The position numbers and the translations under genes were made by a program. Below, piece by piece: positions 28,812 to 40,194 of a stretch of 64,000 nucleotides of DNA (its first letter is position 1; every line of letters begins with the position of its first letter). The notes beneath the pieces are model-generated. The model was not told the DNA's origin. It searched no databases and saw only the letters and a program-made list of their open reading frames with translations. The stretch spans positions 1 to 64,000 of the forward strand of contig NZ_CP076853.1 of assembly GCF_018987265.1 (NCBI RefSeq), given 5' to 3'. The DNA is from Rhizobium sp. WYJ-E13 (lineage in GTDB: Bacteria; Pseudomonadota; Alphaproteobacteria; Rhizobiales; Rhizobiaceae).

Positions 28812-30392
28812 TTAGGCATCTTTCGCCGGTGCCGGTTTGCGATTGAGGTTGCGCCGGATCATGCCGAGGTCTGCTCCGCCGATCAGGAAGGCGGTCGCGA
28901 AATAGACGACCATGGAAATCGCGATCAGCAGGCCAAGCGTGCCGACCTTGGTCAAAAGCGGCGCGCCCGAAGCAAGCCAGGGCGCCCAGTGCTGCTTGAG
29001 GTAGATGATGACTGTGCCCATGACAGCCGCGGCGACGACCAGCAGCGCTGCGCGTTTGGCCAGTGCCCATTCCCATGTCAGATGACCGCGGCGCAGAAGC
29101 GTGGTGAAGAGCAGTACGGTGCTGATCCAGCCGGCAGTGGCTTCAGCGACTGCGATGCCCGGCGCGCCCATATAGGGGAACAGCGTCAGCGCCGCGGCAC
29201 AGTTGGTCGCCACCGCGATTGCTGAAAAACGCATCGGCGTCTTGGTATCTTCGCGGGCATAAAAGCCCGGCTGCAGCGCCTTGATCAGCACGAAAGCCGG
29301 CAAGCCTATGCCGTAGATCGCCAGGATCGATCCGACGAGCAGGGTGTTGTCCTGATGGAAGGCTCCACGCTCATAGAGCACGCGAATAATCTCGTCGGAG
29401 AGGATCCACAGCGCGAATGCAGCTGGGATCGTCAGGAACAGCACGAATTCGATCGAGCGATTCTGCAGAAAGGCGGCCTCGCGCAACGCTCCGCCCTTGA
29501 GCGAACGGGCAAGCTCGGGCAGCAGTACCACACCGACGGCGACACCGACGACACCGAGCGGAAGCTGGTAGATGCGATCGGCATATTGCAGGGCGGCAAT
29601 CGCGCCTTCGCGGGAGGAGGCGATTGCCTGGCCGATGAGCTGGTTGATCTGCGTGATGCCACCGGTCACGGCCGCCGGAACCGCAAGGATCAGCAACCGC
29701 TTCACGTTCGGCGTTATCTTTGGGAAGCGGAAGCCGATGCTCATGCCGGCATGCAGCACGCCGACATAGACGACGACAAGCTGCAGGATGCCGGCGACCA
29801 GCACACCCCAGGAGAGATACCAGGCCGTCGCCAGCGGTTCGGCGCCGGTATAAAGTGTATAAAAGAGCGCGCCGATCATCACGACGTTGAGGAAGATAGG
29901 CGCGACGGCAGCGGCGAAGAAGTGATGCAGCGAATTCAGCATGCCGCTCATCATCGCCGTCAGCGACATACACATGAGATAGGGAAACATCACAGCGGCC
30001 ATGCGGATGGTGATACCGAACTTCTCGGGATCATCAGCAAAGCCCGGCGCGATGACGAAGCGCACAAGCAGCGGCATGGAAAGCTCCATCACGATGGTGA
30101 TGAGCAGCAGCACGGAAAAGAGAACGCCGAAGACTTCTTCCGAAAAGCGCTTGGCACCGTCAGTGCCGTTCGCTTCGATCTCCTTGGCAAAGAGCGGCAC
30201 GAAGGCAGCGTTGAAGGCGCCTTCGGCAAACAGCCGGCGGAAGAGATTCGGGAAACGGAAGGCGGCATAGAAGACGTCGGCCATCGGCCCGGTGCCAAGG
30301 GCTGCGGCCATCAGCGTTTCGCGGGCAAAACCAAAGATGCGGCTGCCGAGTGTGGCGCCGCCGACCGTGGCGAATTTCTTGACGAGGCTCAT
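28812..30392 (-). CDS. murJ: Lipid II flippase MurJ
   Basis: MurJ flips lipid II across the inner membrane for peptidoglycan synthesis. The 526-residue protein shows about 14 membrane helices and MurJ/MviN hallmarks: the N-terminal [25 protein letters not shown] (in two parts), [25 protein letters not shown], and RGAFHQDNT in the second half. It overlaps the glnD stop by four bases, a long-known rhizobial and alphaproteobacterial glnD-mviN order. Confidence 0.95.
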   Translation of the reverse strand: MSLVKKFATVGGATLGSRIFGFARETLMAAALGTGPMADVFYAAFRFPNLFRRLFAEGAFNAAFVPLFAKEIEANGTDGAKRFSEEVFGVLFSVLLLITIVMELSMPLLVRFVIAPGFADDPEKFGITIRMAAVMFPYLMCMSLTAMMSGMLNSLHHFFAAAVAPIFLNVVMIGALFYTLYTGAEPLATAWYLSWGVLVAGILQLVVVYVGVLHAGMSIGFRFPKITPNVKRLLILAVPAAVTGGITQINQLIGQAIASSREGAIAALQYADRIYQLPLGVVGVAVGVVLLPELARSLKGGALREAAFLQNRSIEFVLFLTIPAAFALWILSDEIIRVLYERGAFHQDNTLLVGSILAIYGIGLPAFVLIKALQPGFYAREDTKTPMRFSAIAVATNCAAALTLFPYMGAPGIAVAEATAGWISTVLLFTTLLRRGHLTWEWALAKRAALLVVAAAVMGTVIIYLKQHWAPWLASGAPLLTKVGTLGLLIAISMVVYFATAFLIGGADLGMIRRNLNRKPAPAKDA

Positions 30393-33280
30393 GCGGGGGG
30401 ACCGGCTTTCTTTTCGGCTGATGTAGCGGGTGGCGCGATGATGCCGGAAGGCATACGCTCGCGCAGTTCGTCCTGCTCCTCGGCCATGACCGCTTTCATA
30501 CGGGCAGTGATATTCGCGCGTTTGCTGTCGCCGGAAATCTTCTGACCGACGAGATCGGTGACGTAGAATGTATCGATGACCTTTTCACCGAAGGTGGTGA
30601 TGCGCGCAGATTGAATATCGAGCGAAAGATCGGACAGCACCGCTGTCATTTCCGAGAGCAGGCCCGGCCGGTCGAGACATTCCACTTCGATGACCGTAAA
30701 CTTGTTCGACAGGCTGTTGGTGATCGTCACCGACGGCGGAATGATGAAGGCCTTGCTCTTCTTGCGGTTCTTCGCGCGGGTCGCGATCACCTCGGGCAGG
30801 CGCTTGCGGCCGGAAAGCACGTCTTCGATCATCCTGCCGATCGTGGCGGCACGACGAAGCTCGTCCTCGTCGTTCGGAAACTCGCGACTGACATGGATCG
30901 TATCGAGCGCGCGGCCATCCGAAGTCGTGAAGATTTGCGCGTCGACGATGTTGGCGCCGGCTGCCGCGCAAGCACCGGCAATGACGGCAAGCAGGCGGGG
31001 ATGGTCGGGCGAAAGAACGGTGATCTCGGTAATGGCATGGAAACTGTCGGTGCGCACCGAGGTCGCCAGCGCCTGGCCGGCCTTGTCCGCCTGGCGGATG
31101 AAATGCGCGTGGCGGATCTGGTCTTCCAGCGGCACGGAGAGCAGGTAGGGCTGGTAGTGCAGCTTGGCATAGGTGCGGCGGTCCTTCTGGCTCCAGTCGG
31201 ACAGTGCCGCATAGAGCGCCTCGGCGGCAGCCTGGGCACGCTCCTTGCGCGACACCTCGGAGAAGCCGCCGGCAAGCAGCAGTTCCGTCTCGTAGTAGAG
31301 CGTGCGCAGCAACTGGCCCTTCCAGCCGTTCCAGACGCCCGGACCGACGGCGCGGATGTCGCAGATCGTCAGGATCATCAGCATCTTCAGCCGATCCAGG
31401 GACTGAACGCGATCGGCGAAGTCGGTGATCGTCTTGCGGTCCGTCAGGTCGCGCGTCTGGGCGACCATCGACATGGTCAGATGTTCCTCGATCAGCCAGA
31501 CGACGATCTCGGTCTGCTTCTGCGACAGGCCGAAACGGGCGCAGAGCTTGCGGGCGACGCGGGCGCCGGCAATCGAATGGTCCTCCTGCCGGCCCTTGGC
31601 GATATCGTGCAGCAAGACCGCGACATAGAGCGCCTCGCGGTCCTCGATATGCGGCATGAGCTTGTTGGCGAGCGGATGCAGTTCCTCCGCCTTGCCCTTG
31701 TCGATTTCCGAGAGGACATCGATGGCGCGGATCAGGTGCTCGTCGACCGTATAGTGGTGATACATATTGAACTGCATCATCGCGACGATCTTGCCGAATT
31801 CGGGAATGAAGCGGCCGAGCACGCCGGCCTCGTTCATGCGCCGCAGGATCAGCGCCGGATCGCGCTTGGACGTCAGGATCGACAGGAACAGCCGGTTGGC
31901 CTCGTCGTTCTCGCGCAGATCGTTGTTGACGAGACCGAGTGAACGCGTGACGCGCTTCAGCGCATCGGGATGGAATTCGAGCCCGTTGATATCGGCGACA
32001 TGGAACAGCCTGATAATGCTGACCGGATCGCGCTTGAAGACATCGGGATTGGCGAGCGCGATACGGCCGCGATCTTCCACGAACTCGACGCTGCCGGGGA
32101 TCTTGCGGTTACGGTGGGTAAAGCGGCTGATGACGCCGGTCAGGCCGGGGATCGACTTTGCCTGCTGGTCTTCAAGTGCTGCACAAAGGATGCGGGTCAG
32201 ATCGCCCACGTCTTTGGCGATCAGGAAATAGTGCTTCATGAAGCGCTCGACGGCCGAGAGGCCGGGGCGCGAATGATAGCCGAGAGCCTCGGCGATCTCG
32301 CGCTGGATATCGAAGGAAAGACGCTCCTCGGCCTTTCCGGTGAGGAAGTGCATGTGGCAGCGCACAGCCCAGAGAAAATCGTCGGCCTTTTCCAAGAGCC
32401 GGTATTCCTGCTTCGACAGCACGCCGAGCGGCACAAGATCCGCCGGGTCGCGGACGTGATAATAATATTTCGAAATCCAGAAGAGCGTGTGCAGGTCGCG
32501 AAGGCCGCCTTTGCCCTCCTTGACGTTCGGCTCGACGAGGTATCGCGTGTCGCCCGCTTTGCGGTGGCGCTCGTCGCGTTCAGCGAGCTTGGCGGCGATG
32601 AATTCCGGTCCGGTGCCGGTGACGATTTCCTTGTCGAAGCGGGCTTCCAGCTCGGTCTCCAGCGACTTCAGCCCGCAGATGTAGCGCATCTCCAGAATAG
32701 CGGTGCGGATCGTCATGTCGGATTTGGAAAGCGCGATGCATTCCTCGACCGTGCGGGTCGCATGCCCGACCTTGAAGCCCATGTCCCACAGCATGTAGAG
32801 CATGAACTCGACGGCCTTGTGCGTCTCTTCCGCCGGCTTCGGCAGGAAGAGGAAGAGCAGGTCGATATCGGAGCCCGGCGCCAGCGTGTCGCGGCCATAG
32901 CCACCGACAGCGGTCACCGCAAACTTGTCCTTCTGCTTCGGGAAGACATGCTCGGTGGCGAAATTATAGAGAACGGCAATGATCTGGTCCTGCAGCCAGG
33001 AAATGCGGTGGGCGCAATCAAGTCCGCCACCTTGGGCATCGAGCAGGTCACGCGCCTTCCTGCGGCCTTCGACGCTCGCCTTCTTCAAAACGGCAAGAAG
33101 ATCGTTGCGCAGCACGTCGGGACGGTTGCGGTTGGCTTCGGCAATGGCGTCGCTTTGCCCCTGCAGCAGTTCCACATCGAGGATTTCTGAGAAATCGATG
33201 TCGTACATCCCCATCGGCCGAGCGGTTGCCTCTTCGGTCCGGGCCGCGTGCTCGTGGCGTGCCTCTGATTTCGTCTGCAT
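30389..33280 (-). CDS. glnD: Bifunctional PII uridylyltransferase/uridylyl-removing enzyme
   Basis: GlnD senses glutamine and uridylylates or deuridylylates PII proteins. The 963-residue protein has the nucleotidyltransferase motif [20 protein letters not shown] split around residues 125-145, a GlnD-specific helical region, the HD domain with [15 protein letters not shown] for deuridylylation and two C-terminal ACT domains (starting near [15 protein letters not shown] and [15 protein letters not shown]). The N-terminus is uncertain; Met24 ([10 protein letters not shown]) is an alternative. It heads the glnD-murJ unit. Confidence 0.96.
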   Translation of the reverse strand: MQTKSEARHEHAARTEEATARPMGMYDIDFSEILDVELLQGQSDAIAEANRNRPDVLRNDLLAVLKKASVEGRRKARDLLDAQGGGLDCAHRISWLQDQIIAVLYNFATEHVFPKQKDKFAVTAVGGYGRDTLAPGSDIDLLFLFLPKPAEETHKAVEFMLYMLWDMGFKVGHATRTVEECIALSKSDMTIRTAILEMRYICGLKSLETELEARFDKEIVTGTGPEFIAAKLAERDERHRKAGDTRYLVEPNVKEGKGGLRDLHTLFWISKYYYHVRDPADLVPLGVLSKQEYRLLEKADDFLWAVRCHMHFLTGKAEERLSFDIQREIAEALGYHSRPGLSAVERFMKHYFLIAKDVGDLTRILCAALEDQQAKSIPGLTGVISRFTHRNRKIPGSVEFVEDRGRIALANPDVFKRDPVSIIRLFHVADINGLEFHPDALKRVTRSLGLVNNDLRENDEANRLFLSILTSKRDPALILRRMNEAGVLGRFIPEFGKIVAMMQFNMYHHYTVDEHLIRAIDVLSEIDKGKAEELHPLANKLMPHIEDREALYVAVLLHDIAKGRQEDHSIAGARVARKLCARFGLSQKQTEIVVWLIEEHLTMSMVAQTRDLTDRKTITDFADRVQSLDRLKMLMILTICDIRAVGPGVWNGWKGQLLRTLYYETELLLAGGFSEVSRKERAQAAAEALYAALSDWSQKDRRTYAKLHYQPYLLSVPLEDQIRHAHFIRQADKAGQALATSVRTDSFHAITEITVLSPDHPRLLAVIAGACAAAGANIVDAQIFTTSDGRALDTIHVSREFPNDEDELRRAATIGRMIEDVLSGRKRLPEVIATRAKNRKKSKAFIIPPSVTITNSLSNKFTVIEVECLDRPGLLSEMTAVLSDLSLDIQSARITTFGEKVIDTFYVTDLVGQKISGDSKRANITARMKAVMAEEQDELRERMPSGIIAPPATSAEKKAGPPA

Positions 33281-33394
33281 GCGCTATTGCCTCTTTGCCC
33301 GCCTGATGACACAGGCGTTCATATTGCATGAACCCTTAAATTTGGCGAAATGGTGTTGGCAAGCCGTTGGCGAGGGATGCTTTGCCGCAAGTTC

Positions 33395-33670
33395 TCAGGC
33401 TGAGCCCTGTGCCAGCAGCGTATTGAGAACTTGCCGAGTCTCGCTCATGATGCCGTTAAGCGTCGCCTTGTCACATTCGCGGTATCCAGCGTCAATGATC
33501 GCACCGCTCAGTTCGCCGATGACAAGGCAGGAACCGGTGATCTTCGCCATGCCGATCGGCGTGTTCCAGCCGCGCGCCTCAAGATTACCATCCGATTGTT
33601 TCATGATTTCGAGCATCGAGACGATGACGGAGAGGCGCTGCGTTTCCTGAAGCAGTTTTTCCATGAACAC
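33395..33670 (-). CDS. Small conserved protein downstream of mutS
   Basis: A 91-residue, mostly helical protein with no motif I recognise (LSVIVSMLEIMKQSDGNLEARGW, then ITGSCLVIGELSGAIIDAGYRECD). It begins 11 bases after the mutS stop; the chosen GTG has AGGAG about 8 bases upstream, with an ATG two codons later as alternative. No signal peptide or membrane helix is obvious. Codon use looks like its neighbours. The tight spacing suggests cotranscription with mutS, but not a shared function. Confidence 0.65.
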   Translation of the reverse strand: MFMEKLLQETQRLSVIVSMLEIMKQSDGNLEARGWNTPIGMAKITGSCLVIGELSGAIIDAGYRECDKATLNGIMSETRQVLNTLLAQGSA

Positions 33671-33681
33671 GGGGGCTGCTC

Positions 33682-36408
33682 CTACTTCATCTTCTTTTTG
33701 AGGTCGTAAAGCGCATCGAGCGCCTCGCGCGGTGTCATGTCGTCGAGGCTCATCGTCTTCAGCGCTTCCTCCACCTTGGAAGGCCCGCGGGATGTCTCTT
33801 CCCGGCGCACGGCCACCTGGAAGAGCGGCAGATCATCGATCAGCTGGCTCGCCGGATTCTTCCGATCGGCATCTTCCAGGCGCGTCAATACATCGCGTGC
33901 TCGGGCGACGACAGAAGCCGGCAGGCCGGCAAGCCGCGCGACCTGAATGCCGTAGGATCGGTCGGCCGCACCTGGACCGACTTCATGCAGGAAGATGACG
34001 TCGCCGTCCCATTCCTTCACCCGCATTGTCGCGTTCGATAGCCGGGCAAGCTTTTCGGAGAGCACTGTCAGCTCGTGGAAATGCGTGGCAAAGAGCCCAC
34101 GGCAGCGATTGGCCTCGTGCAGATGCTCGACGGCGGCCCAGGCGATGGAAAGGCCGTCGAAGGTCGCAGTACCGCGGCCGATCTCGTCGAGAATGACGAG
34201 GGAACGATCGGTTGCCTGGTTGAGGATTGCAGCCGTCTCGACCATTTCCACCATGAAGGTGGAACGCCCGCGCGCCAGATCGTCGGAGGCGCCGACGCGC
34301 GAAAACAGCCGGTCGACGATACCGATATGCGCTGACGTTGCCGGCACGAAGGAGCCCATCTGGGCGAGAATCGAGATCAGCGCGTTCTGCCGCAGGAAGG
34401 TCGACTTACCGCCCATATTCGGGCCGGTCAGCAGCCAGATCGCCCCATCCTTGCCGTCGGAGACCGGCGACAGATCGCAATTATTGGCGACGAAAGGGCC
34501 GATGGACTGACGCCGCAGGGCCTGTTCGACAACAGGGTGACGCCCGCCCTCGATGGCAAACATCTTCGATCCGTCGACCAGTGGCCGGCAATAAGCCTGC
34601 TCTTCGGCAAGCAATGCCAGCCCTGCCGCAACATCGATGACGGCCAGCGCCCGGGCGCCGGCTTTGATCGCTTCGGCTTCGGCGACAGTCGCTTCGGTCA
34701 TCCGATCGAAGGCCTCAAGCTCGATCTGCAGTGCGCGGTCGGCGGCATTGGCGATGCGGCTCTCGAGATCGGCGAGTTCCGTCGTCGTGAACCGCATGGC
34801 ATTCGCCATCGTCTGGCGATGGATGAAGCGGGCCTTCGCCTCGGCCGTATCTGTCATCGGTCCGGCATTGCTGGCGGTGACCTCGATGAAATAACCGAGG
34901 ATATTGTTGTGTTTGATCTTCAGCGATTTGATGCCGGTCTCGTCGGCATATTGCAGTTGCAGACCGGCAATGACCCGGCGCGACTGATCACGCAGCGCCC
35001 GAACCTCGTCAAGATCGGCATTCGCGCCGTCGCGCAGGAAGCCGCCATCGCGTTTCAGGAGCGGCAGTTCCTCGGCAAGGTTTTCCGCAAGCAAGGTTTC
35101 GAGGCCTGATGGTAGTGCCTGCAGTCCCTTGCGCGCCTGCTCCAGTTCTTCCGGCAGCATCGCGCTTACCAGCAGACTGGCGATATGCGCGGCAGCGCCA
35201 AGCCCCTGGCGAATCGCCCAGAGATCACGCGGACCGCCACGGTCGAGTGCCAGGCGGGAGAGCGCCCGCGGCATATCGGGCACATGTTTCAGCGCATCGC
35301 GCAGCTCGCCGCAGAGCGACGGCTCCTGCATCAGGAAGCCGATCGAATCCAGCCGCTCATTGACGCGGATGGGGTCTGTCAGCGGCGACATCAGCCGTTC
35401 GGCGAGCAGTCGCGCCCCGCCGCCGGTCGTCGTGCGGTCGATCGCCTTCAGCAGCGCGCCGTTGCGGTCGCCGGACAGCGTGCGCACAAGCTCGAGATTG
35501 GCGCGCGTGGCCGGATCGATGAACAGCGTCGAGGCGCCGCTTTCCCGTTCCGGCCTGCCAAGCGGCGGCCGCTCGGCGATCTGCGTCTTCTCGACATACG
35601 CGACGGCAGCTGCTGCAGCCGCAAGCTCGGCGCGCGAAAAACTTCCGAAACCGTCGAGCGTCGAAACATCGAAATAGCGCGCTATGCGGGTCTCCGCCGT
35701 CGCGCTATCGAAAAGCACAGCCGGCTGTGGAACGGCCGTGCGGCCAAGCACGTCGAAGACTGATTTCAGCTCGCCGTCATAAAAGATCGTATCCGGCACG
35801 ATGAGCTCGCGCGGATCGATACGCAGGATATCGGCAAGCAGCCGCGAAGCATCCGTCTCCGCCACCCGAAAAACGCCGGTGGAAATATCGATCCAGGCGA
35901 GCGCCAGCACAGGCTCGGTAGAGCCGCGAATGCGCGACAGCGCCATCAGATAATTTGATTCCGAGGGAGAAAGCAGCTTTTCCTCGGTAATGGTACCCGG
36001 TGTGACCAAGCGAATGACGTCGCGCTTGACGACCGATTTCGAGCCGCGTTTCTTGGCTTCCGCCGGGTCTTCCACCTGCTCGCAGACAGCGACGCGAAAG
36101 CCGAGCGCGATCAATTTCTGCAGGTAATCGTCGGCCGCATGCACAGGCACGCCGCACATCGGAATGTCCTGCCCCATATGCTGGCCGCGCTTGGTCAGCG
36201 TGATTCCGAGCGCGCGCGAAGCCTCGAGCGCATCCTCGAAGAACAGCTCGTAAAAATCGCCCATGCGATAGAAGAGCAGCGAATCCGGATTATTCGCCTT
36301 GATCTCGATAAATTGTTCCATCATCGGCGTAGCCGAGGCGCGGCTTTCCTCAGTCGCGAGCTCGGCTGCCGAGAAGGCTTCGTTTCTGCTGTCTATTCGT
36401 GCGTTCAC
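33682..36408 (-). CDS. mutS: DNA mismatch repair protein MutS
   Basis: A 908-residue MutS. The mismatch-reading Phe-x-Glu motif is present ([11 protein letters not shown], near residue 52), followed by connector, lever and clamp domains. The ABC ATPase has Walker [14 protein letters not shown] and Walker [17 protein letters not shown], then the signature THFHELT. The length and N-terminal extension are usual for rhizobia. Start at 36408; it is divergent from the malic enzyme gene with 113 bases between starts. Confidence 0.97.
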   Translation of the reverse strand: MNARIDSRNEAFSAAELATEESRASATPMMEQFIEIKANNPDSLLFYRMGDFYELFFEDALEASRALGITLTKRGQHMGQDIPMCGVPVHAADDYLQKLIALGFRVAVCEQVEDPAEAKKRGSKSVVKRDVIRLVTPGTITEEKLLSPSESNYLMALSRIRGSTEPVLALAWIDISTGVFRVAETDASRLLADILRIDPRELIVPDTIFYDGELKSVFDVLGRTAVPQPAVLFDSATAETRIARYFDVSTLDGFGSFSRAELAAAAAAVAYVEKTQIAERPPLGRPERESGASTLFIDPATRANLELVRTLSGDRNGALLKAIDRTTTGGGARLLAERLMSPLTDPIRVNERLDSIGFLMQEPSLCGELRDALKHVPDMPRALSRLALDRGGPRDLWAIRQGLGAAAHIASLLVSAMLPEELEQARKGLQALPSGLETLLAENLAEELPLLKRDGGFLRDGANADLDEVRALRDQSRRVIAGLQLQYADETGIKSLKIKHNNILGYFIEVTASNAGPMTDTAEAKARFIHRQTMANAMRFTTTELADLESRIANAADRALQIELEAFDRMTEATVAEAEAIKAGARALAVIDVAAGLALLAEEQAYCRPLVDGSKMFAIEGGRHPVVEQALRRQSIGPFVANNCDLSPVSDGKDGAIWLLTGPNMGGKSTFLRQNALISILAQMGSFVPATSAHIGIVDRLFSRVGASDDLARGRSTFMVEMVETAAILNQATDRSLVILDEIGRGTATFDGLSIAWAAVEHLHEANRCRGLFATHFHELTVLSEKLARLSNATMRVKEWDGDVIFLHEVGPGAADRSYGIQVARLAGLPASVVARARDVLTRLEDADRKNPASQLIDDLPLFQVAVRREETSRGPSKVEEALKTMSLDDMTPREALDALYDLKKKMK

Positions 36409-36521
36409 GGAGGTGCAGTTTTTCCCAAAAAAACAGGTGCCAACCCTATCCGCGCGCCGCTATAGATGACAACAGCAATTGGGAAAGAGGAAAACGTCAC
36501 CCACAGACGTTTGGAGGAGGC

Positions 36522-38807
36522 ATGTCGCAGATGGAGAAGAAAGAACGGCCGGTGACCTCTGTTACCGACAAGGAAGCGCTCGAATTTCACGCGATGGGTC
36601 GGCCAGGAAAGCTGGAGATCAACCCGACCAAGCCGATGGCGACACAGCGCGACCTCTCGCTTGCCTATTCTCCCGGCGTCGCGGTGCCCGTCAAAGCCAT
36701 CGCCACCGATCCCGCCACCGCCTACGACTATACGACCCGAGGCAATATGGTCGCCGTCATCTCCAACGGAACCGCCATCCTTGGCCTCGGCAATCTCGGA
36801 GCATTGGCTTCCAAGCCGGTCATGGAAGGCAAGTCCGTCCTCTTCAAGCGTTTCGCCGATGTCGATTCGATCGACCTTGAAGTCGACACGGAAAATGTCG
36901 ACGAGTTTATCAACTGCGTGCGCTTCCTCGGCCCGTCCTTCGGCGGCATCAATCTGGAAGACATCAAGGCGCCGGACTGTTTCGTCATCGAAAGCCGCCT
37001 GCGCGAGCTGATGGATATTCCCGTATTCCATGACGACCAGCACGGCACGGCAATCATTGCCGCTGCCGGCCTCATCAATGCGCTGGAGCTGACAGGCCGC
37101 GATCTCAAGACCACCAAGCTCGTCTGCAACGGCGCCGGTGCTGCCGCCATCGCCTGTGTCGAGCTCATCAAGTCGATGGGTTTTGCGCCCGAGAACATCA
37201 TCCTTTGTGATACCAAGGGTGTCATTTATCAGGGCCGCACTGAAGGCATGAACCAGTGGAAATCGGCCCATGCGGCAAAGACCGATACCCGCACGCTGGA
37301 AGAGGCCATGAAGGGTGCGGACGTCGTTCTTGGCCTGTCACAGAAGGGGGCCTTCTCCGAGGAAATGATCCGCTCCATGGCCGACCGGCCGATCATCTTC
37401 GCTATGGCCAATCCCGATCCGGAAATCACGCCAGAGGAAGTCTCCCGTATCCGTGACGACGCCATTATGGCGACTGGTCGTTCGGATTATCCGAACCAGG
37501 TCAACAACGTGCTGGGCTTTCCGTATATCTTCCGCGGCGCCCTCGACGTCCGCGCCACGACCATCAATGACGCGATGAAGATCGCTGCCGTGAAGGCGCT
37601 CGCAAGCCTCGCCCGTGAGGACGTGCCCGATGATGTCGCGGCCGCCTATCAGGGCAACCGTCCGCGCTTCGGCGCTCAATATATCATCCCGGTTCCCTTC
37701 GATCCGCGCTTGATCTCCGCCATTCCGGCAGCCGTTGCCGAAGCGGCGATCGAAAGTGGCGTCGCCCGCAAGATCATCAGCGATATGGCCGGCTACAAGC
37801 GAGAGCTGTCGGCCCGCCGTGATCCGATCGCCTCCACGCTCGCCAGCCTCTATGAGCGTGTCCGCCGTCATCCGAAACGCGTGGTCTTCGCCGAGGCCGA
37901 AGAGGAGCAGGTGCTGCGCGCCGCTATGTCCTACGCCAACCAGCAGCTCGGCACCGCCATTCTGCTCGGCCGTGAGGATTTGATCCGGGCGACTGCCGAG
38001 CGTGCCGGCATCGATCTCAATCGTCCGGGCCTGGAGATCGTCAATGCCCGTATCTCGACACGGGTCGACGCCTATATCGACTATCTCTATGCCCGCCTGC
38101 AGCGCAAAGGCTACCTGCACCGCGACGTGCAGCGCCTCATCCATAATGACCGCAACCATTTTGCGGCGACCATGGTGGCGCTTGGCGATGCCGACGGCAT
38201 GGTGACCGGTATTACCCGCAACTATTCGACCGCGCTTGAGGACGTGCGCCGCTGCATCGACCAGAAGCCGGGCCATCGTGTGATCGGCGTGTCGATCGCG
38301 CTTTGCCGCGGCCGTACGGTCTTCGTTGCCGATACCGCGGTTCACGATATGCCGACGGCTGAGGAACTGGCCGATATTGCCGAGGAGGCCGCCGGCCTCG
38401 CGCGCCGCATGGGCTACCAGCCGCGCATCGCAATGCTTGCCTATTCCACCTTCGGCCATCCCTCGGGCGAACGTTCCGAGCGCGTCCGCGAGGCCGTGAA
38501 GATCCTCGACAAGCGCCGCGTCGATTTCGAATATGATGGCGAAATGTCCGCCGACGTTGCCCTGAATCGCAAGGCGATGGAGCAATATCCCTTCTGCCGT
38601 CTTTCCGGTCCGGCCAACGTCCTCGTCATGCCGGCATTCCACTCGGCTTCAATTTCGACGAAGATGCTGCAGGAACTCGGCGGCTCGACGGTCATCGGCC
38701 CGATCCTCGTTGGTCTCGACAAGGCGGTGCAGATCACCTCGATGGGTGCCAAGGACAGCGATATCGTCAACATGGCTGCGATCGCGGCCTATGGCGCCGG
38801 TTCCTGA
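36522..38807 (+). CDS. tme: NADP-dependent malic enzyme with phosphotransacetylase-like domain
   Basis: A 761-residue MaeB-type enzyme converting malate to pyruvate and CO2 with NADP. The malic enzyme part (about 1-430) has YTTRGNMVAVISNGTAILGLGNLG (in two parts), IPVFHDDQHGTAI and the Rossmann loop NGAGAAAIACVELI. The C-terminal half (about 445-761) is a phosphate acetyltransferase-like domain, normally regulatory and not active as Pta. The start at 36522 follows GGAGGAGG. Rhizobia carry two such enzymes: Tme (NADP) and Dme (NAD, needed for symbiosis). Tme is chosen because its position between mutS and olsB matches the S. meliloti tme region. Confidence 0.88.
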   Translation: MSQMEKKERPVTSVTDKEALEFHAMGRPGKLEINPTKPMATQRDLSLAYSPGVAVPVKAIATDPATAYDYTTRGNMVAVISNGTAILGLGNLGALASKPVMEGKSVLFKRFADVDSIDLEVDTENVDEFINCVRFLGPSFGGINLEDIKAPDCFVIESRLRELMDIPVFHDDQHGTAIIAAAGLINALELTGRDLKTTKLVCNGAGAAAIACVELIKSMGFAPENIILCDTKGVIYQGRTEGMNQWKSAHAAKTDTRTLEEAMKGADVVLGLSQKGAFSEEMIRSMADRPIIFAMANPDPEITPEEVSRIRDDAIMATGRSDYPNQVNNVLGFPYIFRGALDVRATTINDAMKIAAVKALASLAREDVPDDVAAAYQGNRPRFGAQYIIPVPFDPRLISAIPAAVAEAAIESGVARKIISDMAGYKRELSARRDPIASTLASLYERVRRHPKRVVFAEAEEEQVLRAAMSYANQQLGTAILLGREDLIRATAERAGIDLNRPGLEIVNARISTRVDAYIDYLYARLQRKGYLHRDVQRLIHNDRNHFAATMVALGDADGMVTGITRNYSTALEDVRRCIDQKPGHRVIGVSIALCRGRTVFVADTAVHDMPTAEELADIAEEAAGLARRMGYQPRIAMLAYSTFGHPSGERSERVREAVKILDKRRVDFEYDGEMSADVALNRKAMEQYPFCRLSGPANVLVMPAFHSASISTKMLQELGGSTVIGPILVGLDKAVQITSMGAKDSDIVNMAAIAAYGAGS

Positions 38808-38815
38808 TTGATGGA

Positions 38816-38845
38816 GAGGGCGAAGCGCGCATCCGGTTCGCCCTC
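38816..38845 (+). terminator. Hairpin after the malic enzyme gene
   Basis: A perfect 9-bp stem GAGGGCGAA / TTCGCCCTC with a 12-base loop lies 8 bases after the stop codon. No T-tract follows, so it may slow RNA decay rather than terminate. Confidence 0.5.
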
Positions 38846-38852
38846 GAATGAC

Positions 38853-39114
38853 CTAGCCGGCAAAGGCAATCAGGTTCTCATCCGGATCGCAGACGATGCA
38901 CCCTATGGCTCCAGTCTCAATGGTTGATGAAACGGAACATTCTTTGCTGTGTATTCAAGAAACAACGTCTTCACGTCATCTAGCGGTATCGTCGCTGAAA
39001 GGATATCCTTATCCCGTTGGTGAAGTTCCGGATCGAAAACCGGAACTGCTTGGCCTTCTTCTTGAGGTTTTCCAGATTCGGCATGGCGCGAGGTTTGATC
39101 TTGTAGGCGGGCAT
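38853..39114 (-). pseudogene. Decayed VOC-family gene remnant
   Basis: Three fragments of one protein lie in order on the minus strand but in different frames: a start MPAYKIKPRAMPNLENLKKK (from 39114), a middle SATIPLDDVKTLFLEYTAKN followed by VPFHQPLRLEP and a stop, and an end TGAIGCIVCDPDENLIAFAG followed by TAG at 38853-38855. The first fragment resembles the N-terminal helical region, and the others the C-terminal half, of a larger glyoxalase-like protein. The region between is mostly deleted. The gene is dead. The plus-strand frame over it is not coding. Confidence 0.72.
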
Positions 39115-39209
39115 AGCCCAGCCGGCACCAATGCCGATGCGCCCTACTGACGACGCCATGAGAGAATGAATGGATCGCCGTTAGCCGTCAAGCGATGGCT
39201 ATGCTGCGA

Positions 39210-40085
39210 CTAGCTGGCGAAACGGCCGGCATCTGCGCCGTAATAGTTCAAATAGCGATCGGAAATGCTGGATATAGGCAGCACGATCAGCACGTCGGTC
39301 GTGTTGAAGGCCTGGTCGACCACTGCGCTGGAACCAACCATGGCGCCGAGGCGCAGGTAACCCTTGATGAGCGGCGGCAGCGCCATCAATGCCCTTTTCG
39401 GATTGACGCCTTCAGCCGGCATCAGGTCCATATCGCGGGCCAGATGCGGCAGCGCGCCGACGGCCCATTCATCCTTGGCAAGCACATTGTGAAAAAGGAA
39501 CGAAAGAGCCAGCGCGTGGCCTTCCGGGTAAATTCCCGGGAAGGAGGCGCAGCCGAACATGGCGCTCATGCCGTGCTTCAGCGCATAGGCCCAATTGCCC
39601 TGCCAGAGCAGTTCGACCGTGCGTTTGGTGCGGTATTCCGGCAGCACGCAGGAGCGCCCGAGTTCCATGAAGCGCTTGTCGGGATGACGGGAAATCAGTT
39701 CGTCGATCGCAAACTCGGAAGCCGAGTAAAAACCGCCATTGGCCATGGCGATTTCCTGCCTGAGCAGGCGGTAGGTACCGACGATCTGGTCTTCGGCATC
39801 GCCATCGATCGAGCGGTCGAGAACCAGAAGATGGTCGCAGAAAGCGTCATAGGCATCGAAGTCGCGCTCGCGGCGCATGGCGTCCGCCGGCAGCTGAGCT
39901 TTCATTTCCTCGACGAAAACGCGGTAGCGCACGGCCTGTGCGGCATCGATTTCGCGTGCACTGCGGGCAAGGCGGGTCTCGAGGTTGCCGATGCGGCCGA
40001 GAACATCGTCTTCCTTCGGGGCGGCAGCCGTCGACGGCCGGGAGGCCTCGGCGGTAGCGTCACAATTGAGGATGTCAACAGACAT
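39210..40085 (-). CDS. olsB: L-ornithine N-alpha-acyltransferase OlsB
   Basis: OlsB transfers a 3-hydroxyacyl group from acyl-ACP to ornithine, the first step in making phosphorus-free ornithine lipids. The 291-residue GNAT-fold protein shows AAQAVRYRVFVEEM, DHLLVLDRS, GTYRLLRQEIA, the family-typical FMELGRSCVLPEYRTKRTVELLWQG (in parts) and GCASFPGIYP. Length equals that of the S. meliloti enzyme. With olsA in the same window both steps of the classical pathway are present. It is convergent with the decayed VOC gene and is a single-gene unit. Confidence 0.92.
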   Translation of the reverse strand: MSVDILNCDATAEASRPSTAAAPKEDDVLGRIGNLETRLARSAREIDAAQAVRYRVFVEEMKAQLPADAMRRERDFDAYDAFCDHLLVLDRSIDGDAEDQIVGTYRLLRQEIAMANGGFYSASEFAIDELISRHPDKRFMELGRSCVLPEYRTKRTVELLWQGNWAYALKHGMSAMFGCASFPGIYPEGHALALSFLFHNVLAKDEWAVGALPHLARDMDLMPAEGVNPKRALMALPPLIKGYLRLGAMVGSSAVVDQAFNTTDVLIVLPISSISDRYLNYYGADAGRFAS

Positions 40086-40194
40086 GGCGATTCTCCCGTT
40101 GCCGGCTTATCACACGCCATAAAACACTTATATGCGACAGGAAAGTGACATACCGAATTTTGTGCACGCAAGAAACGTGCCGATTTCTCCAGCT

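Noticed and set aside
30611-33190. Long plus-strand frames (443 and 406 codons) opposite glnD
   Set aside because: They are antisense to intact GlnD and have shadow-type composition.
38896-39150. Plus-strand 84-codon frame
   Set aside because: The opposite strand carries fragments of a VOC-like protein, so this frame is an artefact of the pseudogene.
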